Source: Roseburia sp. (GTDB lineage Bacteria; Bacillota; Clostridia; Lachnospirales; Lachnospiraceae). Taken from it: DNA of 9,221 nt. The translations under genes were made by a program, and so were the position numbers. Below the pieces are notes generated by a model. It made no database searches and was not told the DNA's origin. It saw only the letters and a program-made list of their open reading frames with translations. Positions 1 through 6,893 of the stretch are shown one piece after another. Location of the stretch: NCBI GenBank assembly GCA_030844625.1, contig JAUUNJ010000079.1, positions 1 to 9,221 on the forward strand. Reading direction: 5' to 3'. Position 1 is the first letter of the stretch. Each line of letters begins with the position of its first letter.

Positions 1-2
1 AG

Positions 3-110
3 ATTAGAGAAGATATGAGAGAAAATTGTATTGAAAAGGCGGAGGAATTTAGTACGTCCGTTTCCTTTGGACAGATGGAACAAATATATAAGAAACTGTT
101 GAATGTGTAA
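3..110 (+). CDS. C-terminal end of a probable GT4-family glycosyltransferase (partial)
   Basis: An open frame runs in from the window edge and ends at TAA 108-110, giving 35 visible residues. They read as a C-terminal helix pair: an acidic/basic stretch with RENCIEKAEEFS, then SFGQMEQIYKKLLNV. That pattern (a run of charged residues, an FS-type turn, then an amphipathic helix ending in IYKKLL) is typical of the last helices of GT-B fold, GT4-type sugar transferases in polysaccharide clusters. This is pattern recognition on a short tail, and the catalytic region is outside the window. The stop codon overlaps an ATG (TAATG) and the next gene starts 17 bases later, so the gene is very likely in the same operon as what follows. 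Confidence 0.6.
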   Translation: MREDMRENCIEKAEEFSTSVSFGQMEQIYKKLLNV

Positions 111-127
111 TGAATGGTGTATAAGAT

Positions 128-1282
128 ATGATTGGAGTTTGTATAAAATATTTTCACGAAAATTATGGTGGAATGCTTCAGGCATTTGCAACTATAAAAA
201 TATTGGAAACCCGTGGAAGTGATTATGAATTAATTCAATATGAAAAGAAAAAAAATATTGGCTTTCTGGTAAAATCTGTTCCCAGACTTTTTAACAGTGT
301 TCTGTTAAATGACAAGAAAGAGGCTTTCGGAAAAAAAAGAGGATTAAAAAAACATCCTGAATTTGCAAAGCAGGATGAAATAAGAATGAGAGCCTTTGAG
401 AGGTTTAAAAAAGAGAAGTTTGTAAAGCAATCAGAAGTGTATTATGGATATGATAAACTTTGCAGTGGCGCAAAAAAATATGATATGGTACTTGTGGGCA
501 GCGATCAGCTCTGGTCTCCAGCAGGATTACCGACCAATTACTATAACCTGATGTTCGTACCGGATGACGTTCCTAAAATATCTTATGCTTCAAGCTTTGG
601 AGTTAAAAACATACCATGGTATCAGAAGAGAAGAACAAAGAAGTTTCTTGAGAGAATTGAATTTATTAGTATGCGGGAGAACAGAGGCAGTGAAATTGTA
701 AGGGAATTGACGGGAAGAGATGTGCCAACGGTGCCAGACCCGGTTTTTCTATTTGATCAGAATGGTTGGGCGGACTTGATTCCGTATCAAAAAGAAATAG
801 AAGAGCCTTACATATTTGCTTATTTTCTGGGGAATAATCCGGAGCACAGAAAAGCAGTAAAAAGTCTGGCTGAGCAGTTAGGTCATAAAATAGTCACATT
901 AAGGCATCTTGACCAGTATGTGGAAAGTGATGAAGAATTTGGTGATTTTGCACCATATGATGTAGCACCCGATCGGTTTTTAAATTTGCTCCGTGGGGCA
1001 TCTTATGTGTGTACCGATTCTTTTCACGGAACATGTTTTTCGATTATAAATGAGAAAAAGTTTATGGTTTTTAACCGGTATGGTGAAACCTATAAAAATT
1101 CTAAAAATTCACGGATTGATACCTTATGCTGTAATTTATCTTTGGAAGATAGGAGATTCAATGGAAACAATGTTATGGACATTTTAAAAGAGATTAATTA
1201 TGGCTGTGTGAATGAAAAGCTTCTGCAGTTGCGAAAAAAAGCAAATGAATATTTAGACAGAGCCTTAGGTACTACCGAATAA
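128..1282 (+). CDS. Polysaccharide pyruvyl transferase family protein (first copy)
   Basis: 384 residues, the usual length for the PS_pyruv_trans family (CsaB/WcaK-like, PF04230), a GT-B-like fold whose characterised members move pyruvate from PEP onto a sugar as a ketal. Visible landmarks are the N-terminal NYGGMLQAFAT segment (family form NxGxxLQAYAL), GSDQLW at residues 124-129, SMRE at 181-184, a PDPVFLF turn near 204, and SFHGT with His300. The Arg of SMRE and the His of SFHG correspond to residues thought to bind PEP in the family. No signal peptide or membrane segment is visible, so it should act in the cytoplasm on a lipid-linked intermediate. The start at 128 is chosen because the conserved N-terminal strand begins there. 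Only a weak GGTG lies upstream, so coupling to the previous gene is likely. The redox gene follows 29 bases later. Exact sugar acceptor unknown. Confidence 0.88.
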   Translation: MIGVCIKYFHENYGGMLQAFATIKILETRGSDYELIQYEKKKNIGFLVKSVPRLFNSVLLNDKKEAFGKKRGLKKHPEFAKQDEIRMRAFERFKKEKFVKQSEVYYGYDKLCSGAKKYDMVLVGSDQLWSPAGLPTNYYNLMFVPDDVPKISYASSFGVKNIPWYQKRRTKKFLERIEFISMRENRGSEIVRELTGRDVPTVPDPVFLFDQNGWADLIPYQKEIEEPYIFAYFLGNNPEHRKAVKSLAEQLGHKIVTLRHLDQYVESDEEFGDFAPYDVAPDRFLNLLRGASYVCTDSFHGTCFSIINEKKFMVFNRYGETYKNSKNSRIDTLCCNLSLEDRRFNGNNVMDILKEINYGCVNEKLLQLRKKANEYLDRALGTTE

Positions 1283-1299
1283 AAGAATTCAACAGACGG

Positions 1300-1305
1300 A
1301 AGGAG
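1300..1305 (+). promoter_or_regulatory. Strong ribosome binding site for the FrhB-like gene
   Basis: AAGGAG six bases before the ATG at 1312. A nearer ATG at 1307 reads ATG CAA TGA and terminates at once, so 1312 is the real start. Confidence 0.8.
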
Positions 1306-1311
1306 AATGCA

Positions 1312-2508
1312 ATGATTGAAATTAAAGAAAAAGAAAAGTGCTGTGGCTGTACGGCATGTTACAGTATCTGCCCAAATCATTGCATTGAAATGACAGCAGA
1401 TGCAGAAGGATTTTTATATCCCCAAATAAATAAAGAGCAGTGTGTTAATTGCGGATTATGCGAACGTGTCTGTCCAATGATAAATAAACAATCTGTTTCA
1501 TTAAAGGAAAGGGAAACTGTTGTTTTAAGAACGAAAGACAGAAATATACTTCTGGATAGTACTTCGGGAGGATTTTTTACCAATATTGCAGAGTGTATCA
1601 TAGAAGCGGGCGGTGTTGTCTGTGGCGCAGCATATGATGAGAACTATAAGGTAATACATAGTTTTCTGACGAAAGAAAATAGCGATGAGCTGTATAAATT
1701 CAGAGGCTCAAAATATGTTCAAAGTAATATGGGAGACTGTTTTGCAAGGATTAAGAAAGAATTGCAATCAGGAAGAAAAGTCTGCTTCATTGGAACCACA
1801 TGTCAGGTAAGTGGTCTGAAAGCATATTTGGGAAAAGAATATAATGAATTGCTTGCAGTAGATTTGGTCTGCCATGGAGTGCCGTCCCCTAAGTTATGGA
1901 ATAAATACCTGGCATATCAGAAAAAAGAGTATAATGCCAGGATCAGAAAAGTTTCTTTTCGGAATAAAACATATGGATATCACAGTGGTACTATGAAAAT
2001 TGAGTTTGAAGACGGGAAAACGTATTTCGGAAGTGCACGTGTGGATTATATGCTGAAAAGTTTTTTCAGTGAAATTGCATCAAGACCAAGCTGCTATCAG
2101 TGCCCGTTTAAAAGTGTGAACAGGTGTAGTGATTTTACCTTGTTTGATTCCTGGCATGCAGCAGATCTTGTTCAGGGATTAAAGGATGATGACAGAGGAT
2201 ATACAAATGTTATAATACAGAGCGATAAAGCAAAAAAATATATGGAGAAGTTGGGGGAATATTATGAAATATTCAAAGCAGATACCCAAAAGGCAATTGC
2301 TCTGGACGGAATTATGATAGAGAATTCTGCAGTTCCCCATAAATGCAGAAATGAGTTTTATAAGGAATTGGATGAAAATGAATTGACACAACATATACAG
2401 AAATTTATTCCCGTAAGTAAAAAGGACAAATTAATCGAGGCGTCCAAGGGAGTTGTTTATAGAATGGGAATCTATAATCTTATACACAGAATCATTCGAA
2501 GAAAATAA
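1312..2508 (+). CDS. Double [4Fe-4S] FrhB/FdhB-type (coenzyme F420 hydrogenase/dehydrogenase beta subunit family) protein
   Basis: 398 residues. The N terminus is a two-cluster ferredoxin domain: Cys10, 13, 16, 20 (followed by Pro) and Cys44, 47, 50, 54 (followed by Pro), each spaced CxxCxxCxxxCP. Then come the FrhB/FdhB N-terminal domain (about 75-155, with STSGGFF and FRGSKYVQS) and C-terminal domain (about 160-335), recognisable from GTTCQVSGL with Cys164, DLVCHGVPSPKLW with Cys187-His188, and CYQCPF (Cys261, Cys264) leading into RCSDFTLFDSWH. Relatives are iron-sulfur flavoproteins that pass electrons to or from a flavin or deazaflavin. Copies in polysaccharide loci commonly sit beside pyruvyl transferases, but their substrate is not known to me. 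No F420 gene is in view, so the F420 label is a family name only. It is soluble and cytoplasmic as far as can be seen, and probably translated with the preceding transferase as a pair. Confidence 0.88.
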   Translation: MIEIKEKEKCCGCTACYSICPNHCIEMTADAEGFLYPQINKEQCVNCGLCERVCPMINKQSVSLKERETVVLRTKDRNILLDSTSGGFFTNIAECIIEAGGVVCGAAYDENYKVIHSFLTKENSDELYKFRGSKYVQSNMGDCFARIKKELQSGRKVCFIGTTCQVSGLKAYLGKEYNELLAVDLVCHGVPSPKLWNKYLAYQKKEYNARIRKVSFRNKTYGYHSGTMKIEFEDGKTYFGSARVDYMLKSFFSEIASRPSCYQCPFKSVNRCSDFTLFDSWHAADLVQGLKDDDRGYTNVIIQSDKAKKYMEKLGEYYEIFKADTQKAIALDGIMIENSAVPHKCRNEFYKELDENELTQHIQKFIPVSKKDKLIEASKGVVYRMGIYNLIHRIIRRK

Positions 2509-2534
2509 TTGTATAGTGCAAGTTTAGGAAATAA

Positions 2535-2540
2535 AGAGGA
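2535..2540 (+). promoter_or_regulatory. Ribosome binding site that supports a GTG start at 2547
   Basis: AGAGGA ends six bases before GTG 2547. The closer ATG at 2542 is followed by AAG TGA and is not in the coding frame. GTG is therefore the likely start of the broken GT2 gene. Confidence 0.7.
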
Positions 2541-2661
2541 AATGAAGTGAATAATAATCCATTTGTTACAATAGGAATTCCAGTTTATAATATTGAATTG
2601 TATTTGGAGAAATGCCTGGACAGTATTGTGAATCAGACATACAAAAACATAGAAATGATAC

Positions 2662-2684
2662 TTGTGGATGATGGTTCCACAGAT
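2662..2684 (+). repeat. 23-bp direct repeat, copy 1 (GT2 DDGSTD motif)
   Basis: Identical over 23 bases to 3594-3616. Both copies encode the VDDGSTD core of a GT2 domain and sit in the same codon phase. Copies start 932 bases apart. The identity stops at the first base on either side, so it may be a conserved motif with shared codon use or the trace of a past duplication or exchange. Confidence 0.9.
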
Positions 2685-2969
2685 GGCAGTAGGGATATTT
2701 GCGATCAATTTGCAGCAAAGGATTCCAGAATTAGAGTAATACACGTGAAAAATGGAGGTGTATCCAGGGCGCGTAATATAGCTATCGAGAATGCTCAAGG
2801 AGAATATATGGCTTTTGTAGATGGTGATGATTATATAGAACAGGATATGATTGAATGTCTGATCAAATTAATGAATCCGGAAAGTGACCTGACCATATGC
2901 GGAGTACTTCAAAATAATAGTCCGTTTACAAAGAAAATCAATGTAAACGAAAAACTTACAAGACCTAGA

Positions 2970-2972
2970 TAG
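2970..2972 (+). other. In-frame TAG stop inside the GT2 gene
   Basis: Codon 142 of the GT2 frame is TAG, between TRPR and AYYML. Both flanks continue the same protein in the same frame, so this is a nonsense change and not a frameshift. No repeat, insertion or homopolymer lies at the site. Confidence 0.9.
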
Positions 2973-3480
2973 GCATATTATATGTTAGTCGAAGTACGTT
3001 TTGGGGGTTATGTCTGCAATAAGCTGTATAAGTTAAATATATTAAAGGAAAAAAACATTCGCTTCCGAACAGATATCCATATGTGTGAGGATACAGTATT
3101 TAATGTGGAATATCTGGAATATGCCCGAGGTGTTTCTTTTACAAATTCTTATAAGTATCATTATGTCGTGAGAGAAAACAGTGCATCATGTAATGTTTTT
3201 TCCTCAAAAAGGGTATCTGTACTGAATGCCTATGAATATATGTTTACAAATCCTGTGATCAAAGATTCGCCGAATGTATTAAAGCGGGCACAAAGTAATT
3301 ACGTTCATCATTGCATCGCAATTTTTGTTCTGCTGAAAAAAAACAATTTGATGGACAGGTATGAGGATTTGGCGAAAGTGTTAGTAGATAAGACCAAAGG
3401 ATTTCGAAAACAGTTTTTCTTTGCAAAAAAAGAAAAAATAAAATATAAGATTTTTTTGTTATATATGTTGTCATGGCAAA

Positions 3481-3488
3481 AAAAGGAG
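3481..3488 (+). promoter_or_regulatory. Ribosome binding site that fixes the start of the second GT2 gene at 3494
   Basis: AAAAGGAG lies five bases before ATG 3494. An upstream in-frame ATG at 3473 would place this site inside the coding sequence and add seven residues ahead of the conserved first strand, so 3494 is preferred. The ATG overlaps the upstream TGA as ATGA. Confidence 0.8.
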
Positions 3489-3493
3489 AATGT

Positions 3494-4519
3494 ATGATAA
3501 GTTTTATTGTGCCTGTATATAATGGACAGGCGTATATAGCAGACTGTATTGAAAGTATTATAAAACAAAAGTATGATGACTTTGAATTGATTATTGTGGA
3601 TGATGGTTCCACAGATCAAACTCTGGAAATATGTAAAAGATATACAAATGGCAGAATTCGGATTATAACGCAAAAAAATTCCGGCGTCAGTGCTGCGCGA
3701 AATACAGGTGTCTCTGCAGCAAAGGGGGATTATATTGTCTTTGTGGATGTTGATGATATTGTAACGGAAAACTATGTGGAATTGATTGAAAAATATTCTG
3801 AAGATTCTCCGGATCTGATTGTTTTCAGCAGAAATATACCAGAGAATATGGTGCAGAAGGATATGAATGAAATTAGAAAAATGGTATTATTGATATCGGA
3901 TCGAATTAATAATGCAATAAAATTAAACGCTGTATGGTCTAAAGCTTACAAAAAAAAGTTTATACAGGACAATCAGATTATGTTCAGAGAAGGAGTTGTT
4001 CACGGCGAGGACATGCTGTTTAATTTAAATATAATTGAAAAAACGCCCTATATAAAATATGTGAGAGAGGCAGTTTATTATCTGAGAAAAAGTGAAGAAT
4101 CCGCCATTCACAGATATCAGCAGAACTTTTATAAAACGGATATTTCCTTTCTGCAGGAAGTGATAGCTATCATGAGAGATAGTGAAAATGGACAGGAAAT
4201 GATGGAATATTATAATCGTATTGCAGCTAACGGACTGTATCTGTCATTAAGTCAGAGTCTGTTTCATAAAGAAAATGGAATGAGCAGACAGGAATTGATA
4301 AAAAACTGCAATTATATTTATCATCACGAAGTTTATCGGGAGGTAATTAAAAATATTCTGAAAAATAATATATCTCTTTCTAAAAGCAGAGGCATGGTAT
4401 TAAAACAATTCGCAAAGAAAAGATATTTATTAGCAAGACGGTTGATGATTATTTTGAATTATATAATTACGAAAAAAAGAATCAAAGAGACAAATTATAA
4501 AGAATTACAGGAGATATAG
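3494..4519 (+). CDS. GT2-family glycosyltransferase (intact)
   Basis: 341 residues from ATG 3494. The GT-A domain starts at once with ISFIVPVYNGQAYI, then has VDDGSTD (Asp36-Asp37), SGVSAARNTG, and VDVDD (Asp85, Asp87) for metal and nucleotide-sugar binding. The acceptor half carries AVWSKAYKKKFI and HGEDMLFN with Glu172-Asp173, the usual catalytic base pair. The remaining roughly 150 residues are helical and basic, ending in a Lys/Arg-rich region, with no clear membrane segment, so it is probably a peripheral inner-membrane enzyme adding one sugar to the lipid-linked repeat unit. Donor and linkage cannot be read from sequence. Its ATGA overlap suggests translational coupling to the broken GT2, whose early stop could lower its expression. 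The second pyruvyl transferase starts at the next base after its stop. Confidence 0.92.
   Translation: MISFIVPVYNGQAYIADCIESIIKQKYDDFELIIVDDGSTDQTLEICKRYTNGRIRIITQKNSGVSAARNTGVSAAKGDYIVFVDVDDIVTENYVELIEKYSEDSPDLIVFSRNIPENMVQKDMNEIRKMVLLISDRINNAIKLNAVWSKAYKKKFIQDNQIMFREGVVHGEDMLFNLNIIEKTPYIKYVREAVYYLRKSEESAIHRYQQNFYKTDISFLQEVIAIMRDSENGQEMMEYYNRIAANGLYLSLSQSLFHKENGMSRQELIKNCNYIYHHEVYREVIKNILKNNISLSKSRGMVLKQFAKKRYLLARRLMIILNYIITKKRIKETNYKELQEI
3594..3616 (+). repeat. 23-bp direct repeat, copy 2 (GT2 DDGSTD motif)
   Basis: Second exact copy of 2662-2684, in the intact GT2 gene, in the same reading phase relative to the protein. Confidence 0.9.
4509..4513 (+). promoter_or_regulatory. Ribosome binding site for the second pyruvyl transferase gene
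   Basis: AGGAG six bases before ATG 4520. It lies inside the last codons of the preceding GT2 gene, whose TAG directly abuts the ATG. Confidence 0.75.
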
Positions 4520-5656
4520 ATGAGGGATAAAAAAATTGGAATTATAACTTTTCATGCATCCCATAATTGTGGATCTATGTTACAGGCATATGCACTGCAG
4601 ACATATTTAGAAAAAAATTATAAAATTTCCACAGAAATTATTGATTTTTCAAGCGAGGAACAAAAGCGATGTTATTCTTTGTTATATAAACCGCGAAGTA
4701 TCAAACAGGTGTTAAGAAATATTTTAAATCTTTTTTTTATACGAAGATTGAAAAAACACTTTAATGACTATGAGGATTTTAAGAATAACAAGTTAAAGCT
4801 TTCCGAAGGAAAATATAGTACATGTGAGCAACTGGCGGAAACTGTTGGAAAATACTCCTGTATTATTTCAGGAAGTGATCAGATTTGGAATACCAGGGCA
4901 TTGGATTTTAGTGATGCTTATTTTGGGGCGTTTGACAATGAAACGCCGAAATATGCCTATGCAGTAAGTCTGGGAGCTACAGATATTTTTGACTGTGAGG
5001 AAAAGAGAAAAGAACAGATTCTAGGTTTTATCAATGGATACGCAAGAATATCCGTCAGGGAAAAGAACGCACAAAGAATCATTGGAAATGGAGTAAATCA
5101 AAGCGTTGAAATATGTGCAGATCCAACATTGTTGTTAGAACCATCGGAATGGAATTATTTAACAGGGAAGCCGGAAATAAAAGGAAAATATATTTTCTGG
5201 TATGCAATGACCTATAAAAGAGATGTGAGTAAAGTGGTGGAAAAAATATCGGCAGACACCGGGCTGCCAATCTATGTGATAGATGCAAAAGAATGGTCAA
5301 GAAGAGGGTTATTCCGATATGGAATCAGGGTTGCAGAAAAGGGTGGACCGGCATCTTTCTTATCACTGGTTAAGAATGCAGAAATAGTCATAACGTCATC
5401 TTTTCATGGAACAGTTTTTTCATACTTATTCAGAAAGAAATTCTGGTATCTGAATATACATGACAAACCGACAAAAGATGACAGGGCATCATCCCTGTTA
5501 GAGCAATTAGGATTGTTGAATCGATATGTTTCTAAAACAGAGATGTTGAAAAAAGACATTAATGAGCCGATTTATTTTAACAATGATGACAGTATGAAAG
5601 AATGTATAGAAAAATCAAGAGAATTTATAGACCATATAACGGATGATATATCTTAA
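4520..5656 (+). CDS. Polysaccharide pyruvyl transferase family protein (second copy)
   Basis: 378 residues with the same family plan as the protein at 128-1282, but clearly divergent from it. Landmarks are HNCGSMLQAYALQTYL near the N terminus, GSDQIW at 118-123, SLGATDIF, ISVRE with Arg180, CADPTLLLEPSEW, and ITSSFHGTVFSYL with His296, followed by DDRASSLLEQLGL, a segment matched by a similar R-x-x-x-L region in the first copy. Arg180 and His296 are the expected PEP-contacting positions. Soluble, no signal peptide. Family members attach a pyruvate ketal to a sugar in the repeat unit, making the polymer acidic. Some members may do other transfers, so the exact product is inferred. The zero-base junction with the GT2 gene suggests that they act in succession on one sugar. 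It cannot be said which copy modifies which sugar. Confidence 0.88.
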   Translation: MRDKKIGIITFHASHNCGSMLQAYALQTYLEKNYKISTEIIDFSSEEQKRCYSLLYKPRSIKQVLRNILNLFFIRRLKKHFNDYEDFKNNKLKLSEGKYSTCEQLAETVGKYSCIISGSDQIWNTRALDFSDAYFGAFDNETPKYAYAVSLGATDIFDCEEKRKEQILGFINGYARISVREKNAQRIIGNGVNQSVEICADPTLLLEPSEWNYLTGKPEIKGKYIFWYAMTYKRDVSKVVEKISADTGLPIYVIDAKEWSRRGLFRYGIRVAEKGGPASFLSLVKNAEIVITSSFHGTVFSYLFRKKFWYLNIHDKPTKDDRASSLLEQLGLLNRYVSKTEMLKKDINEPIYFNNDDSMKECIEKSREFIDHITDDIS

Positions 5657-5667
5657 TTATGGGTATG

Positions 5668-5673
5668 TGAGGA
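5668..5673 (+). promoter_or_regulatory. Ribosome binding site for the Wzy-like gene
   Basis: TGAGGA seven bases before ATG 5681, in the 24-base gap after the second pyruvyl transferase. Confidence 0.7.
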
Positions 5674-5680
5674 CAAAAAG

Positions 5681-6859
5681 ATGGAGAAAACAGTTATAAA
5701 AATCAGCAAAAATTATTGGAAATATTTCGCGTTATTATTTCCTTTTCTTTTTTCCCTGTCATTAATATCTAACAGTGTTTATAATGCTACAGTTTCAAAT
5801 ATTGTACTGGTTTTCAAACTGCTGGTTTTTTTGTTAATGTGCTTTTTGTATGTGGAAAAAGGAAAAATAACCAAGTTTGACGGGGCACTTTTTATATATT
5901 TTTCTGTATGGCTGTTATCAGTGCTTATTAATTCAGGAGATTTAACAGATTTTTTGAAGGAGGCTTCCGGTGTTTTATCTTATGTCTTTATTATTGAGTA
6001 TGCTGTAGAACTACAGGAAGAGAAAGATATGATCAGGGTATTTGCTGATATATTATTAGTATTATTGATTATAAATGCTGTTATATTAATTACAAATCCA
6101 GGAGGATTATATGGAGAATATATAAATGAAATTAATTCCGACGAAATTGAATTTATTAAAACACGATATAATTTTCTGGGATTAGATAATAATATTACGC
6201 CGATTATAATTATTGCTATAATTATATTTTTAATGAATTACTATTTGAACAAGAAGAGACTTGTCTATATAATTGGCTGTATAACGGTTATTTTGGTGAA
6301 TGTGTCACTGCTTATGTCCTCCACAATGGTTTTATCCCTGCTTACGATTATTTTGGCTTATATATTATCGAAAATTGAACCTAGAATATTTAATGTAAAA
6401 GTTCTGGTTATACTTGCCGGAGTTATATTTACTTTGATTATCGTTTTTAAAGCCCAGGCAATGTTTTCATTTATTATAACAGATGTGCTGGATAAGGATT
6501 TGACCTTGACCAGCCGTACTTCAATTTGGGAACGGGTAATTGAAATAATTAAAGAAAAGCCTGTATTGGGATACGGAAGGGGAACCTTTGATTTTGTGTT
6601 TGAAGATAGGAATGCTCACAATATGCTTTTGCAGGTTCTCTTTCAGACGGGAGTGATAGGATTAGCCGGTTTCATAAATTTAATTATTGTTCCTATCGTG
6701 GAAAAACAAGACAGCAGTAAAATGTCTTGGGTTTTAAATTCCTGTCTGTTTTCCTATCTGATCTGTTGTATTGGGGAGGTGTATCCGGTATGGTGTATTG
6801 CAGTGATTTTATGTTTTGTATTCCACTACAATAAATTAGTACGCAGATGGGAAATATAA
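5681..6859 (+). CDS. wzy: Wzy-like polysaccharide polymerase / O-antigen ligase family membrane protein
   Basis: 392 residues, strongly hydrophobic, with about ten to twelve predicted membrane spans by eye (for example around 15-33, 38-58, 68-84, 117-137, 173-188, 194-212, 240-258, and three in the last 70 residues). The large extracytoplasmic loop between about 258 and 320 carries the Wzy_C / O-antigen ligase signature: SRTSIWERV at 278-286 with Arg279, KPVLGYGRG at 293-301, and NAHN at 311-314, followed by LLQVLFQTGVIGL. Such proteins join undecaprenyl-linked repeat units on the outer face of the membrane. Polymerases vary greatly in sequence, and ligases share this signature. Polymerase is preferred because a flippase gene follows immediately and a Gram-positive host has no lipid A acceptor. 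The symbol is functional shorthand, not a close-homologue match. Confidence 0.85.
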   Translation: MEKTVIKISKNYWKYFALLFPFLFSLSLISNSVYNATVSNIVLVFKLLVFLLMCFLYVEKGKITKFDGALFIYFSVWLLSVLINSGDLTDFLKEASGVLSYVFIIEYAVELQEEKDMIRVFADILLVLLIINAVILITNPGGLYGEYINEINSDEIEFIKTRYNFLGLDNNITPIIIIAIIIFLMNYYLNKKRLVYIIGCITVILVNVSLLMSSTMVLSLLTIILAYILSKIEPRIFNVKVLVILAGVIFTLIIVFKAQAMFSFIITDVLDKDLTLTSRTSIWERVIEIIKEKPVLGYGRGTFDFVFEDRNAHNMLLQVLFQTGVIGLAGFINLIIVPIVEKQDSSKMSWVLNSCLFSYLICCIGEVYPVWCIAVILCFVFHYNKLVRRWEI

Positions 6860-6879
6860 AGTATATTTCATAAATATTT

Positions 6880-6885
6880 AAAGGA
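6880..6885 (+). promoter_or_regulatory. Ribosome binding site supporting a GTG start at 6894
   Basis: AAAGGA eight bases before GTG 6894. The first in-frame ATG falls at residue 16, inside the conserved N-terminal helix of the flippase, so GTG is the better start. Confidence 0.7.
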
Positions 6886-6893
6886 TAAATAGA

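Larger units (their letters stand above)
2547..3497 (+). pseudogene. GT2-family glycosyltransferase interrupted by an in-frame amber codon
   Basis: Two open segments, 2547-2969 and 2973-3497, lie in the same frame and are separated only by TAG at 2970-2972. Together they make one normal 316-codon GT2 protein with a GT-A fold. The N half has the PVYN strand, VDDGSTDGS with Asp41-Asp42, and the metal-binding VDGDD (Asp92, Asp94). Past the stop come GGYVCNKLYK and MCEDTVFN with Glu181-Asp182, the usual ED catalytic-base motif. The stop is therefore before the acceptor and catalytic-base half, and the 141-residue product should be inactive without readthrough. No length change is needed to restore the frame, so a single substitution (for example from CAG or GAG) is enough to explain it. 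ATG 2982 could restart the second half but has only a weak AGG ahead. Alternatives are a sequencing error or real strain-level inactivation. Overlaps the next gene by ATGA. Confidence 0.85.

Noticed and set aside
2970..2982. Two independent genes at 2547-2972 and 2982-3497 instead of one broken gene.
   Set aside because: They share one frame, and each half carries motifs that complete a single GT2 domain. The second half has no convincing ribosome site.
3478..3484. A7 run near the junction of the two GT2 genes, considered as a phase-variation or slippage site.
   Set aside because: It is short and in the last codons of the first GT2, where a slip would alter only a few terminal residues. Similar A-runs are common throughout this AT-rich window.
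3473..3493. Upstream in-frame ATG at 3473 as the start of the intact GT2 gene.
   Set aside because: It would put the AAAAGGAG ribosome site inside the gene and add non-conserved residues. ATG 3494 has ideal spacing and an ATGA overlap.
2472..3673. Minus-strand open frames opposite the GT2 genes.
   Set aside because: They are antisense shadows of AT-rich coding DNA. Their products are low-complexity hydrophobic strings, and the + strand frames carry clear GT2 motifs.
6851..6869. Perfect 8-bp inverted repeat GAAATATA / TATATTTC with a 3-base loop over the wzy stop codon, considered as a terminator or operator.
   Set aside because: The stem is almost all A-T, there is no following T-run, and wzx follows within 25 bases. 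Such a palindrome is likely by chance in AT-rich DNA.
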